Assembly (NCBI GenBank): GCA_024695545.1
Contig: JAILHZ010000002.1
Location: forward strand, 70,734-134,733
Direction of reading: 5' to 3'
From: Clostridiales bacterium
Lineage (GTDB): Bacteria > Bacillota_A > Clostridia > Saccharofermentanales > Saccharofermentanaceae
Length of the DNA stretch: 64,000 nucleotides
Each line of letters starts with the position of its first letter. The first letter of the stretch is position 1. The notes beneath the pieces are model-generated. The model did no database searches and had not been told where the DNA came from. It saw only the letters and a program-made list of their open reading frames with translations. The position numbers were made by a program, and so were the translations under genes. Positions 49,789 through 58,358 of the stretch are shown piece after piece.

Positions 49789-50397
49789 TTACTTCGCCAG
49801 TAAACGAAGCGATATTCTGATCAGTTCGTCTACACTTAATCCTTCTTCATATGCGGATCGGGCAGCCCTATTCGCCTCAGAAGCCGGATATCCGAGAACT
49901 ACAAGAGCAGAGACACAGTCTTCCAGATCGCTGTTTGCTGCCGCAGATACCGCGACCGGAATATCTCCGGAATCTCCGACAGAACTCATATCAAAGCCTT
50001 TAAGCTTATCCTTCAGTTCCAGAACTATCCTCTCAGCGGACTTCTTACCGAGGCCCTTGACCGTACAGATCTTCTTCACATCCCCGGAAAGCACCGCCAT
50101 CGCGAGTTCAGACGGACGAAGGACTTCAACGACACCGATCGCACTCTTCGGTCCGATACCGCTTACAGTCAGCAGGAGCTCAAACATATCCTGATCTTCC
50201 TGTTCCGGGAAGCCGTAAAGAGCAATAATGTCCTCTCTTACGTAGTGATAGGTATATACACACACTTCATCTCCGATATGACCGATCCTGCCCTGCAACA
50301 GAAGCGGCATATAGATCTTATAGCCGATACCGTTATTCTCAATGACGATATTCTCGCCTCGTGCCGATACAAATGTGCCCTTAATATATGCGTACAT
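49789..50397 (-). CDS. ruvA: Holliday junction binding protein RuvA
   Basis: 202 residues from the ATG at 50397, which overlaps the ruvC stop by one base (TAATG). OB-fold YAYIKGTFVSARGENIVIEN, two helix-hairpin-helix motifs (VSGIGPKSAIGVV and VKGLGKKSAERIV) and a C-terminal domain after a flexible linker. It holds the junction and loads RuvB. Confidence 0.95.
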   Translation of the reverse strand: MYAYIKGTFVSARGENIVIENNGIGYKIYMPLLLQGRIGHIGDEVCVYTYHYVREDIIALYGFPEQEDQDMFELLLTVSGIGPKSAIGVVEVLRPSELAMAVLSGDVKKICTVKGLGKKSAERIVLELKDKLKGFDMSSVGDSGDIPVAVSAAANSDLEDCVSALVVLGYPASEANRAARSAYEEGLSVDELIRISLRLLAK

Positions 50398-50933
50398 TAG
50401 ATGTCCCACTCCTTCTTTCCATATCGTCCGTATTGATATCCGGAAACTGCCTTAAATGCTGCATTTACACCTGTATGAGCCTGACAGATGCAGATAGCCA
50501 GAGCATCGGTAACGTCATCAGGCTTCGGAAGTTCCTTCAGATTCAGAAGCATCTTCACCATCTGGGATACCTGATTCTTGTCTGCCCTTCCGTATCCGGT
50601 CACCGCCTGCTTGATCTGCATCGGTGTATATTCATATACAGGAACATTCGCTTCTGCAGCCGCAAGGATCTCGACGCCTCGTGCCTGCGCCGTACCAATG
50701 GCCGTCGTCGTATTTCTCTCGAAGAAAAGCTCCTCGATCGCCATCACATCCGGATGGTGCCGTTCCATAAGCACATCGAGCTGCTGGTGAAGTGTCAGAA
50801 GCCTCTGCTCAAAGGGAGTATGTGCCTTCGTCGTGATCGCGCCGTAGTCAAGGACAGTAAAATGATTCTTCTCATAAGAAACCACTCCGAAACCTGTGAT
50901 CGCATAACCCGGATCGATGCCTAGAATGACCAT
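50397..50933 (-). CDS. ruvC: Holliday junction resolvase RuvC
   Basis: 178 residues. GIDPGYAITGFGVV carries the first catalytic aspartate, AIEELFFERNTTTAIGTAQARG the next acidic residue, and YTPMQIKQAVTGYGRADKNQV the basic site, with DVTDALAI for the last aspartates. It cuts Holliday junctions. First gene of the ruvC-ruvA-ruvB-queH operon, behind a promoter with a LexA-like box. Confidence 0.95.
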   Translation of the reverse strand: MVILGIDPGYAITGFGVVSYEKNHFTVLDYGAITTKAHTPFEQRLLTLHQQLDVLMERHHPDVMAIEELFFERNTTTAIGTAQARGVEILAAAEANVPVYEYTPMQIKQAVTGYGRADKNQVSQMVKMLLNLKELPKPDDVTDALAICICQAHTGVNAAFKAVSGYQYGRYGKKEWDI

Positions 50934-50956
50934 GACACAACTCCTTTCACAAAGAT

Positions 50957-50968
50957 GAACATTCGTTC
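50957..50968 (-). promoter_or_regulatory. LexA-type SOS box before ruvC
   Basis: Minus strand GAACGAATGTTC, a perfect match to the Gram-positive LexA half-sites GAAC-N4-GTTC. It lies just after the -10 and over the likely start site, where a repressor would block transcription. Confidence 0.72.
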
Positions 50969-50975
50969 TTTTAGC

Positions 50976-51004
50976 ATTATAGCAATCATTTTATGCACGC
51001 GCAA
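50976..51004 (-). promoter_or_regulatory. Promoter of the ruv operon
   Basis: Minus strand: TTGCGC, 17-base spacer, TATAAT, followed by the LexA-type box and AAAGGAG before the ruvC ATG. Confidence 0.62.
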
Positions 51005-51007
51005 CCA

Positions 51008-52336
51008 TCACTCGGAAATCACTTCAAGAATTTCCTTCGGTGCTTCCGGCGCATTATCTGAGATCACATACGCATCCTGCATCTTAAAGAGAGCCTCATC
51101 TATGCGGTCATCACCGACCGGATTCTTAGAACCAGTATACAGTGAGAAAAGCTCTTCCCCGCGCGATACTTTGTCTCCGATCTTCTTATAAAGGCGGATA
51201 CCGGCACCCATATCGATCACATCTTCCTTCTCCATTCTGCCTGCACCGAGAAGACAGGATGCTTCACCGACCATTAGCGCATCGCACTTGGATACATAGC
51301 CGTCTCTTTCCGCATAGACTGTCATGACTTCACACGGGTTGTCCACAAACACAGGAGATCCGTCCGACTGCAGCATTCCGCCCTGCGAAAGGATCAGTTC
51401 ACCGAATTTATCGAAAGCTTCGCCATTTTTGAGTTTATCCTCACACATGGCCATAAGTTCCTTATTTCCCAGGCCTTTTCCTACCGGAGTCATCTTCAGC
51501 ATCTCTGATGCCATCGTCAGGACGACGTTCTTAACGTCTTCTCTGCCATTACCGGTCAGAACGCTTACAACTTCCTGCATCTCGAGAATGTTTCCGACCA
51601 TGATGCCCAGAGGCTGTTCCATCGAAGACATTACACAGGTTACCGGTTTCCCGGCAAGTTTTCCGATAGAGATCATCTGTCTTGCCAGTTCACGGGCAGA
51701 ATCAATATCTTTCATAAAAGCACCGCTGCCGCATGTGATATCTAATACGATCGCATCAGAGCCTCCCGCGATCTTCTTACTCATTATACTGGAAGCAATC
51801 AGCGGGATCGAAGGTACGGTACCCGTTACATCACGAAGCGCATAGAGATACTTATCACATGGAGCAAGATCGGCAGTCTGACCACCAAGAAGCATGCCGC
51901 ACTTCTCGATCCTGGACTTAAACTCTGAAGGAGCAACCGATGTACAGAATCCCTCAATAGATTCGAATTTGTCGATCGTACCGCCGGTAAAACCGAGGCC
52001 GCGGCCGCTGAGTTTTACGCAGGGGATACCGAAGGAAGATACGATCGGAAGCAGGATCGGCGTAACTTTATCTCCCACACCGCCTGTACTGTGCTTATCG
52101 ACCTTAATTCCTGGAATATCGGAAAGATCACAGATTTTCCCCGAACGGGACATGGCAATCGTAAGATCAGCCGTCTCCTGATCCGTCATGCCGCGCCAAA
52201 GCACTGCCATAAGAAATGCAGATATCTGATAATCGGGAATCGCTTTATCCGTTACACCGCTGACGAAGAATTCGATTTCATCACGCGAGATCACTCCGCC
52301 GTCACGTTTTTTCTCGATCAATTCAAGCATATTCAT
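51008..52336 (-). CDS. pdp: Pyrimidine-nucleoside phosphorylase
   Basis: 442 residues. IEKKRDGGVISRDEIEFFV, MTDQETADLTIAMSRSG, the phosphate loop KHSTGGVGDK and SGRGLGFTGGTIDKFESI identify the thymidine/pyrimidine phosphorylase family. Length and layout fit the Gram-positive Pdp, which accepts uridine and thymidine, but DeoA cannot be excluded. It cleaves nucleosides to base and (deoxy)ribose-1-phosphate. GGAGG lies nine bases before the ATG. It is a single gene, divergent from the oxidoreductase. Confidence 0.93.
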   Translation of the reverse strand: MNMLELIEKKRDGGVISRDEIEFFVSGVTDKAIPDYQISAFLMAVLWRGMTDQETADLTIAMSRSGKICDLSDIPGIKVDKHSTGGVGDKVTPILLPIVSSFGIPCVKLSGRGLGFTGGTIDKFESIEGFCTSVAPSEFKSRIEKCGMLLGGQTADLAPCDKYLYALRDVTGTVPSIPLIASSIMSKKIAGGSDAIVLDITCGSGAFMKDIDSARELARQMISIGKLAGKPVTCVMSSMEQPLGIMVGNILEMQEVVSVLTGNGREDVKNVVLTMASEMLKMTPVGKGLGNKELMAMCEDKLKNGEAFDKFGELILSQGGMLQSDGSPVFVDNPCEVMTVYAERDGYVSKCDALMVGEASCLLGAGRMEKEDVIDMGAGIRLYKKIGDKVSRGEELFSLYTGSKNPVGDDRIDEALFKMQDAYVISDNAPEAPKEILEVISE

Positions 52337-52370
52337 GCGTAAGTTCCTCCTAAAGAGACTTCCTACTGAT

Positions 52371-52376
52371 ATTGTA
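52371..52376 (-). promoter_or_regulatory. Extended -10 of pdp
   Basis: Minus strand TG-G-TACAAT about 35 bases before the ATG; -35 weak. Confidence 0.45.
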
Positions 52377-52386
52377 CCATTTTATG

Positions 52387-52414
52387 TTGGTTTCTCTTTC
52401 GGTTATGTTAGAAT
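52387..52414 (+). promoter_or_regulatory. Promoter of the Gfo/Idh gene
   Basis: TTGGTT, 16-base spacer, TAGAAT with TG-T extension. It overlaps the divergent pdp promoter region, so the two may affect each other. Confidence 0.5.
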
Positions 52415-52447
52415 ATCGATAGAATGATTGAAAAGTGAGGGCTTTCT

Positions 52448-53596
52448 ATGCCGGACAACACTGTTGTGAACAAGTTAAAGGTCGCCATCATCGGATGCGG
52501 CAGAGTCAGTGAGAAACATATCCGTGCCATAAGCGGACTTTCTGACCGTATGACACTCTGTGCACTGGTCGACACGAATCCGGACGCTCCCTCCCACCTT
52601 CTTTCTTCCTGCAGAAAAAAGATCAAGAAATATAAGGAAGTAAAGGCAGGTATCAGAAACTATATCGACTATAAGGAGATGCTTAAGGATCTTCATCCGG
52701 ATATTGTAGCAATTACAGTACCTTCCGGGCTTCACTTCCAGATCGCGAAGGATTGTCTGGAATCCGGATCCAATCTTCTTCTCGAAAAACCAATGACCAT
52801 GAGCAATAAGTCCTCCCGTGAACTGTATGAGCTCGCGGAGAGCAAAGGACTTCGTATTGCAATGGGCCACATCTACAGATATTTCCCGATCGTATCCCTT
52901 CTGCACGAAGATATGGTCAGCGGTGCTTTTGGCAAAGTCGGACACGGTTCCGTGGTTGTACGCTGGGGTCATGATAACGACTACTATCAGCAGGCAGCAT
53001 GGAGAGGCACATGGAAGAGCGACGGCGGCGCACTGATGAACCAGACCGTTCACGCACTTGATCTTATGTGTTACCTTATGAATTCCGAAGCCACATCCGT
53101 TAACGGCATGATCGCCAGACGCTTCCGCAATATGGAGGCCGAGGACACCGCTATGGGTGTATACACTTTTGGTGACGGTGCTCTCTGCCAGGTGGAAGGA
53201 ACCACAGCAACCTCCCCGAAGGATCACGAGGCTTCTTTCTATATCAATGCGGAAAAAGCAGCGATCCGCATCGCGCTCCGCAAAGGAAAACCTTCCTACT
53301 CGATCCTGACACCTAAGGGAAAGAACCTGGCCTTTAAGTACCTGCGCAGATACATCAAGCAGTATGGTCTTTCCTATCTGATCTCCGTTGCCAAGAACCC
53401 GCACTACGGCATTTATACGGACCTGTACCGGGCTATAAATACAGGATCAAATCCGATCGCCGACGGACGTTCCGGCTATCTGGCTGTTGATATGGTCCTT
53501 GGTTTCTATCGTTCCGTTCTGAAAAAGAACGAAATAGAATTGCCACTTCCTAACGAGTTTAAAATCGAGGAAATGGCAAAACTTGAACTTCGCTGA
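52448..53596 (+). CDS. Gfo/Idh/MocA-family oxidoreductase
   Basis: 382 residues. Rossmann motif IIGCGRVSEKHIRAI near the N-terminus, NAD(P) site LLLEKPMTMS, and the second domain with HIYRYFPIV and GGALMNQTVHALDLMCYLM. The H-A-L-D block is the usual catalytic region. Similar proteins oxidise UDP-sugars or sugars in wall polysaccharide synthesis, but the substrate cannot be told here. GAGGG precedes the ATG. Its stop is 20 bases from that of the convergent PP2C-like gene with no terminator visible. Confidence 0.88.
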   Translation: MPDNTVVNKLKVAIIGCGRVSEKHIRAISGLSDRMTLCALVDTNPDAPSHLLSSCRKKIKKYKEVKAGIRNYIDYKEMLKDLHPDIVAITVPSGLHFQIAKDCLESGSNLLLEKPMTMSNKSSRELYELAESKGLRIAMGHIYRYFPIVSLLHEDMVSGAFGKVGHGSVVVRWGHDNDYYQQAAWRGTWKSDGGALMNQTVHALDLMCYLMNSEATSVNGMIARRFRNMEAEDTAMGVYTFGDGALCQVEGTTATSPKDHEASFYINAEKAAIRIALRKGKPSYSILTPKGKNLAFKYLRRYIKQYGLSYLISVAKNPHYGIYTDLYRAINTGSNPIADGRSGYLAVDMVLGFYRSVLKKNEIELPLPNEFKIEEMAKLELR

Positions 53597-53616
53597 TTTA
53601 TTAAACTATCTGACGA

Positions 53617-55458
53617 TCAGGCTCCCTCACCGTTACCATCATCGGGTGTTCCATCATCAGGTGTTCCTGCATCAGGAGTAGATTCAGAAGAAGGCTCAGT
53701 CGCTTCTGTGTCAGAGGAGCTGCTTGGAGTCGTATCTTCTTCAGAGGGTGTCGGTGTCGGCTTATCTGTCGGAATAGTATCACTGGATTCAGGCGTACTC
53801 TCCGAGGAACTCTCAGACTCAGATGTTTCCGATGTCTCTGAACTGGACTCAGAAGGCGTGGTCTCAGAAGAACTCTCACTGTCAGTAGGCTGCGCGGAGG
53901 TTTCCGTCGGCTCCGGCTTAGTCGTGATCTCCGTAGGTTCAGTCGGAATCGGAGTCGGGTCGATAAACTCCGTCGGGCTCTTCTCACCGATCGTCGGGTC
54001 TTCAGAAGAGATCACTTCGAGCGGAACATAGCCCATCAGGCCGTTCTCTCTTCTTACCTTCGCAAACGTATCATTCGTTGCGAGTACCGTTACGGCTTCA
54101 CCTCTGGAAAGAGTATCGATCACCTGACTGTCAAGGGACTCCTCAACATACAGCGCTGTATTATCGTACAGAACATACATTACACGGCTGGCTTCATCAA
54201 AAGTCTGCTCTACAGTCTCAACAGGCTTAAGCTTTCCGGTCCAGTGCGCCACATTAAACACGACATATGTACCGAAATAACCGATCACTCCGCAGATCGC
54301 AAAGATCAGAAGACCGATCAGGATATTCTTGAGAGCAGGATGCATCTTCTTATCTTTCTTCGCTTTCTTCTCTTTTTTGGGACGTGCTACGATCTCATCT
54401 TCCTCGTCATCATAGTCATCCTCGTAATCATCTTCAATGTCATCTGGCTGAACGTCGATGGGCGGATGAGGCGGCTCATTAAACTGCTGATTCATACGAT
54501 AACGAAGTTCATCCGACTGGATCGTAGGTGCATCATTTGCTGCCTGAGCTGCTGCAGCAGGGGCAACAGGAGCCGCTGCAACAACAGGTTTCTGTGCCAC
54601 GGAAAGATCATTCGTGACGGCAGCTTCCTCAATCTTCGCATCACCCGGGAGTAAAAGCGTACTCTCGATACGGACGACCAATGCAGTAAGACCGGCCTTA
54701 ACACCCTGATTCATCGCATACTGGACAAGTTCAGATGCCTTTGTTTCCGGCTGTGTGGGACGTGCAATCACGACACCGAGTTTCTGGATCGGAACTTCCT
54801 GGTCAAGACCAGTACCGATCATGACAAGCTCGTCTCCATCCATCAGTTTCAGATGGACCTTCTTATCCGGAAGGACTTCTCCATCCTGGGAGAATCTTCC
54901 CAGATACTGGGTAAGTTCGTTACGACCTTCATGCTGGTACTCAGCTTCCTTCGGGATCGCGCCCATCTGAACATAACGGTGCGCAACCGTCTGATTCTCT
55001 GTAAGAGAGATAAGCTTGCCCTGACGGAACATCCAGATATGGGTATTACCGATATTCATCACGCGGAGCGTATCGCCTTCGATAATGATCATCGACATCG
55101 AGACACGGATACTTGCGCCATTGTGCTTGATAGATTCGTTACAAACGGTGTTGTTTAATACGTTTACAACCTGATTCGTGAAACTCTCATAGTCGAGAAC
55201 ACTCATCTGCTGTGTCGTTGCCGTGATCTCCTGCATCTTGGAGAGTACAGCCTGAAGAGTCATTGCAGCCAGCGTATCCTCACCCTGTGCGGAGAAAACC
55301 GCACATATCTGGATCGGTGCCGTGGACTTAGCCGAACGGACATAAGCAGATCCGAATTCTTCTGGAACACGATACAGGCTGTGGAAATATACGTTTTCCT
55401 GATTCTTGCCCAGGATCTGATTGGTTTCGCAAACAACTGCGGACGAAGTTTTACTCAT
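53617..55458 (-). CDS. PP2C-like pseudophosphatase with membrane helix and SH3-like outer domain
   Basis: 613 residues from the ATG at 55458, nine bases after GGAGG. Residues 1-265 follow the PP2C fold (SMSMIIIEGDTLRVMNIGNTHIWMFRQGKLISLTENQT, split by strand; then MGAIPKE; then DGDELVMIGTGL), but the metal aspartates are gone: GDSR is GNTH, SDGL is GTGL, and DGMGG is not found. An acidic run (341-356), a lysine run, a membrane helix (378-402), an SH3-like domain (425-485, LYVEESLDSQVIDTLSRGEAVTVL) and a 120-residue S/T/E/P tail outside follow. The LCP gene ends one base before it (TAA-C-ATG). Possibly a sensor of the wall; no function is known to me. Confidence 0.78.
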   Translation of the reverse strand: MSKTSSAVVCETNQILGKNQENVYFHSLYRVPEEFGSAYVRSAKSTAPIQICAVFSAQGEDTLAAMTLQAVLSKMQEITATTQQMSVLDYESFTNQVVNVLNNTVCNESIKHNGASIRVSMSMIIIEGDTLRVMNIGNTHIWMFRQGKLISLTENQTVAHRYVQMGAIPKEAEYQHEGRNELTQYLGRFSQDGEVLPDKKVHLKLMDGDELVMIGTGLDQEVPIQKLGVVIARPTQPETKASELVQYAMNQGVKAGLTALVVRIESTLLLPGDAKIEEAAVTNDLSVAQKPVVAAAPVAPAAAAQAANDAPTIQSDELRYRMNQQFNEPPHPPIDVQPDDIEDDYEDDYDDEEDEIVARPKKEKKAKKDKKMHPALKNILIGLLIFAICGVIGYFGTYVVFNVAHWTGKLKPVETVEQTFDEASRVMYVLYDNTALYVEESLDSQVIDTLSRGEAVTVLATNDTFAKVRRENGLMGYVPLEVISSEDPTIGEKSPTEFIDPTPIPTEPTEITTKPEPTETSAQPTDSESSSETTPSESSSETSETSESESSSESTPESSDTIPTDKPTPTPSEEDTTPSSSSDTEATEPSSESTPDAGTPDDGTPDDGNGEGA

Positions 55459-55459
55459 G

Positions 55460-56584
55460 TTACTCTTCCTCCCAGATGAAACCATGCAGTTCCTTGAGCT
55501 GCTTGTCCCAGTCAACGAGCATCATCCACGGGTTCTGCTGAACCGTAAACATGCCGTCTGCCGGAGCACGATACTCTTTGACATTGCCAAGCGCATCCAG
55601 AGCATCAAGAGCGACGCTCATAATACCCGAAGCAGTCAGGTTGGTCTCAAACATACCGGCTGAATCCTCAAGGATCGCCGCCTGTTCAAAGAAATCAAAC
55701 TCATCTTTTACCTTATGCATCAGCGCAATCGCCAGAGTTCTCTGACGGCTGGAACGTACGTAGTCAGAGTCAAGGCTTCTGATTCTCGCCCAGGAAGTCG
55801 CCTGAATACCCGTAAGTGTCTGCTTGCCTTCATGGGTAAGCATCGGAGTATTGGTTCCGAGCAGGGCATTCTCTTCTGCGATATTCTGGTTCGCGTACTT
55901 AACCTCACCTGCAGTAACATCGATCTCTACGCCGCCGATCATGTCGATCAGCGCGGAGGAGCTGCCGAAATCCAGCATAACGAAATTCTGGATATCCAGG
56001 CCGAAATTTTCATTGATCGTATTGATGAGTAGACCGACACCGCCATATGCATACGCATGCGTAAGTTTATCAGTCTTCGATCTTCCCTCGATCTTAACAC
56101 CTGTATCACGCATAAGAGAAATCATCTTAACGCAGTCATGTCTCTTGTCGATAGAAACGACAAGGAGCGCATCCGCGCGGCAGGTGACATCATTTGTTCC
56201 ACGGGAGTCAACACCGAAAACGAGGATATTCTCGACTTTACTGTCCTTCTGGGCAACTTTCTTGATCGGGTATTTCTTGTTGACGTACACACGCGTGTGA
56301 CCTCCATCTGCCCATGAAGAAGCTACATCTCCGGAATCCAGATCGATGTCGTCGAGATTATCAAAATCAATGGTCTCATATTCACTATTGCTGACCTTAC
56401 GGATCTTCAAATATCCGTATTTAAAATTCTTGTTCAGATAGAACAGTACTCCGCCGCCAAGACCAAGAATGGCACAAAGAATAAAGCACAGGATCTTAAT
56501 AAGGATCCGTGCCACAGACTTTTTCTTCTTGGGAGCCTGTTTACTTGAACCGGCATTCGCACGCTCTTTTGTATTAGAAGACAT
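55460..56584 (-). CDS. LytR-CpsA-Psr (LCP) family wall-polymer ligase
   Basis: 374 residues. A short basic N-terminus, one membrane helix (ILIKILCFILCAILGLGGGVLFYL, in two parts), then the LCP domain: ILVFGVDSRGT, RADALLVVSIDK, SLMRDTGVKI, LTHAYAYGGVGLLINTINENFGL (two parts) and ARIRSLDSDYVRSSRQR. LCP enzymes move anionic polymers from lipid carriers to peptidoglycan. AAGGG lies eight bases before the ATG. It is translationally coupled to the PP2C-like gene. Confidence 0.93.
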   Translation of the reverse strand: MSSNTKERANAGSSKQAPKKKKSVARILIKILCFILCAILGLGGGVLFYLNKNFKYGYLKIRKVSNSEYETIDFDNLDDIDLDSGDVASSWADGGHTRVYVNKKYPIKKVAQKDSKVENILVFGVDSRGTNDVTCRADALLVVSIDKRHDCVKMISLMRDTGVKIEGRSKTDKLTHAYAYGGVGLLINTINENFGLDIQNFVMLDFGSSSALIDMIGGVEIDVTAGEVKYANQNIAEENALLGTNTPMLTHEGKQTLTGIQATSWARIRSLDSDYVRSSRQRTLAIALMHKVKDEFDFFEQAAILEDSAGMFETNLTASGIMSVALDALDALGNVKEYRAPADGMFTVQQNPWMMLVDWDKQLKELHGFIWEEE

Positions 56585-56611
56585 ACTATTTTCCCTTTCT
56601 TAACATGGAAC

Positions 56612-56640
56612 ATATTAACCGATTTCCCGATACTTTTCAA
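56612..56640 (-). promoter_or_regulatory. Promoter of the LCP/PP2C-like operon
   Basis: Minus strand: TTGAAA, 17-base spacer, TAATAT; the -35 region TTGAAAAGTATCGGG resembles that of engB. Confidence 0.62.
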
Positions 56641-56669
56641 TGTTGTGCTTGATATTTGGCTTGTTATGT

Positions 56670-56675
56670 TACAAT
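56670..56675 (+). promoter_or_regulatory. Extended -10 of the DUF3048 gene
   Basis: TG-T-TACAAT, 31 bases before the ATG at 56707; TTGATA lies 15 bases upstream as a weak -35. Transcription diverges from the LCP operon. Confidence 0.5.
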
Positions 56676-56706
56676 AGAGTCATATTACAAACCAAGGAGC
56701 GAGAAA

Positions 56707-57924
56707 ATGAAAAAGCACATCATTAAATTAGCGGCTCTCTCGATGTCGTTAATGCTTTTCGCATCACCTCTTACCGGATGCGGTAAGAAAAAACAGGAAA
56801 CAGTAAGTTATGAGACTTGGTGGACCTCTGACGGAAGTGAAACAACATCCGAAACAACATCCGAACCTTCAGAAACAACAACTAAGCAAGAAACGTCAGA
56901 AACATCCGAAACCATGCCCGAGAACCTTGCCGTAAACCCGTTTACCGGTCTTTACGATATGGACAAGGAGAATGTCGGAAAGCGTGGCATCGGTATCACT
57001 ATCAATAACTGCAAGGTAGCCAACCCGCAGCGTGGTACCACAGAAGCATCCGTTATCTTCGAGTATGAGACAGAGGGCGGCCAGACACGTCTTCTCTGCA
57101 TGTATCCCGACATCTCTAAGGTCCCGCTCGTCGGTGCCGTCAGAAGCGGCCGTGTGGGCGCAGCTGATATGTGTGCAGGTACAGGCGCGATCTTCGTATG
57201 CTGGGGCGCTGACTACACAGCAGTTCCTGCTCATGTAAAGAATAACAAGATCGACTGGATGGATCTGAATGACTACATTTACGATTCTCTCCGCGGTCAC
57301 GATGCCGACGAAGTACCGGAAGGCCGTTTCTGCTGGCGTGACCGTGAATGGATGAATCAGCCGGGTCACCGTACAGGTGTAGAACACTGCGGTGTTACCC
57401 GTGGCGACTTCATTATGAAGGCTACCGAGAAGTTTAAGCTCGATATTGCCGGAGAAATGCCGATGATGTTTAACTTCGTCGAAACCGGTAAAGCCAAGAT
57501 GACAGACGCCGTTGACTGTACAGAGATGAACGTTTACTTCTCCGGTACCAACGATGACGGTCTCTTCGTCTACAATGCCGCAGAAGGTGTTTATTACAAG
57601 AGCCAGTATAACGGTGAGCCGCAGATGGACTGCAACGTTGACAAGCAGATCAGCTTCACAAACGTCTTCGTCCTCTTCGTCCCGATCAATGCAAGACCGA
57701 ATGACTACAGTTCTGAGCGTCATAAGGATATCCACTTCGAGGAAGGCGGTTCCGGCTACTATGTGTCTAACGGAAAGCTCGAGAACATTACCTGGACCAA
57801 GCCGACTCCAAACGATCAGATCAAGTGCTTCGACAGCACAGGAAAAGAGATCGAGGTCAACGCCGGTAAGTCTTATATCTGTGTAGTAGATACAGACTAC
57901 GCCAAGAAGACAACTTACAAATAA
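56707..57924 (+). CDS. DUF3048 (YerB-like) lipoprotein
   Basis: 405 residues from the ATG at 56707 with AAGGAG upstream; the longer frame from 56656 is rejected. The signal peptide ends in the lipobox LTGC (C25). A T/S/E-rich stretch (residues 38-72) precedes the DUF3048 domain: GIGITINNCKVANPQRGTTEA, IFEYETEGGQTRLLCMYPD and LVGAVRSGRVGA. YerB-like proteins are exported with unknown function. A symmetrical terminator follows. Confidence 0.88.
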   Translation: MKKHIIKLAALSMSLMLFASPLTGCGKKKQETVSYETWWTSDGSETTSETTSEPSETTTKQETSETSETMPENLAVNPFTGLYDMDKENVGKRGIGITINNCKVANPQRGTTEASVIFEYETEGGQTRLLCMYPDISKVPLVGAVRSGRVGAADMCAGTGAIFVCWGADYTAVPAHVKNNKIDWMDLNDYIYDSLRGHDADEVPEGRFCWRDREWMNQPGHRTGVEHCGVTRGDFIMKATEKFKLDIAGEMPMMFNFVETGKAKMTDAVDCTEMNVYFSGTNDDGLFVYNAAEGVYYKSQYNGEPQMDCNVDKQISFTNVFVLFVPINARPNDYSSERHKDIHFEEGGSGYYVSNGKLENITWTKPTPNDQIKCFDSTGKEIEVNAGKSYICVVDTDYAKKTTYK

Positions 57925-57946
57925 TCAGGCGAAAAGTTAATGAAAC

Positions 57947-57978
57947 AAAAAGGAGCGGTTGCACCGCTCCTTTTTTTG
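57947..57978. terminator. Bidirectional intrinsic terminator
   Basis: AAAAAGGAGCGGT, loop TGC, ACCGCTCCTTTTTTT. Lies between the convergent DUF3048 gene and the 119-aa gene. Confidence 0.9.
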
Positions 57979-57995
57979 TAACATCATTTTGAAAC

Positions 57996-58355
57996 TCAGC
58001 CCTTAATCACACCTGTGATCTCAGCATATGTCAACGGACGGATGATCACTTCATCCTTGGTCTCCTCGAGTTTATACGGATCAAGCAGTTTCAGTGCTTT
58101 TTCATAAGGAATGGAACCGAGGATTTTCTTATCCGTAGAACTGATCAGCAAAAGGATAAAACGATCCGTCTCCTCATAGAAATCACGGGGCTTCTTCAGA
58201 AGTCTTGTCGCGATACCTTCATTCAAAGCAAAGGATCCCGCAGGATTACCATTGCTGTCGCACTGGTAATTGTAGGCAGGTGTATACGCGTTATTCCATA
58301 ACGGAGACTGGCTGATCTCTTTTTCATTATCTTTCTTACGATCAAAAATGCCCAT
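57996..58355 (-). CDS. Hypothetical protein (119 aa)
   Basis: Begins MGIFDRKKDNEKEISQSPLW. There is no signal peptide or membrane helix. The middle (FALNEGIATRLLKKPRDFYEETDRFILLLISSTDKKILGSIPYEKALKLLDPY, in parts) alternates strand and helix; the end is RPLTYAEITGVIKG. No family recognised. It starts three bases after the VanZ gene stop, so it is probably translated from the same mRNA. Confidence 0.7.
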   Translation of the reverse strand: MGIFDRKKDNEKEISQSPLWNNAYTPAYNYQCDSNGNPAGSFALNEGIATRLLKKPRDFYEETDRFILLLISSTDKKILGSIPYEKALKLLDPYKLEETKDEVIIRPLTYAEITGVIKG

Positions 58356-58358
58356 ATA

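Noticed and set aside
53700..54000. Repetitive S/T/E/P coding region, considered as CRISPR-like or tandem DNA repeat
   Set aside because: The repetition is in amino acid composition (wall-spanning tail), not in fixed-length DNA units with spacers.
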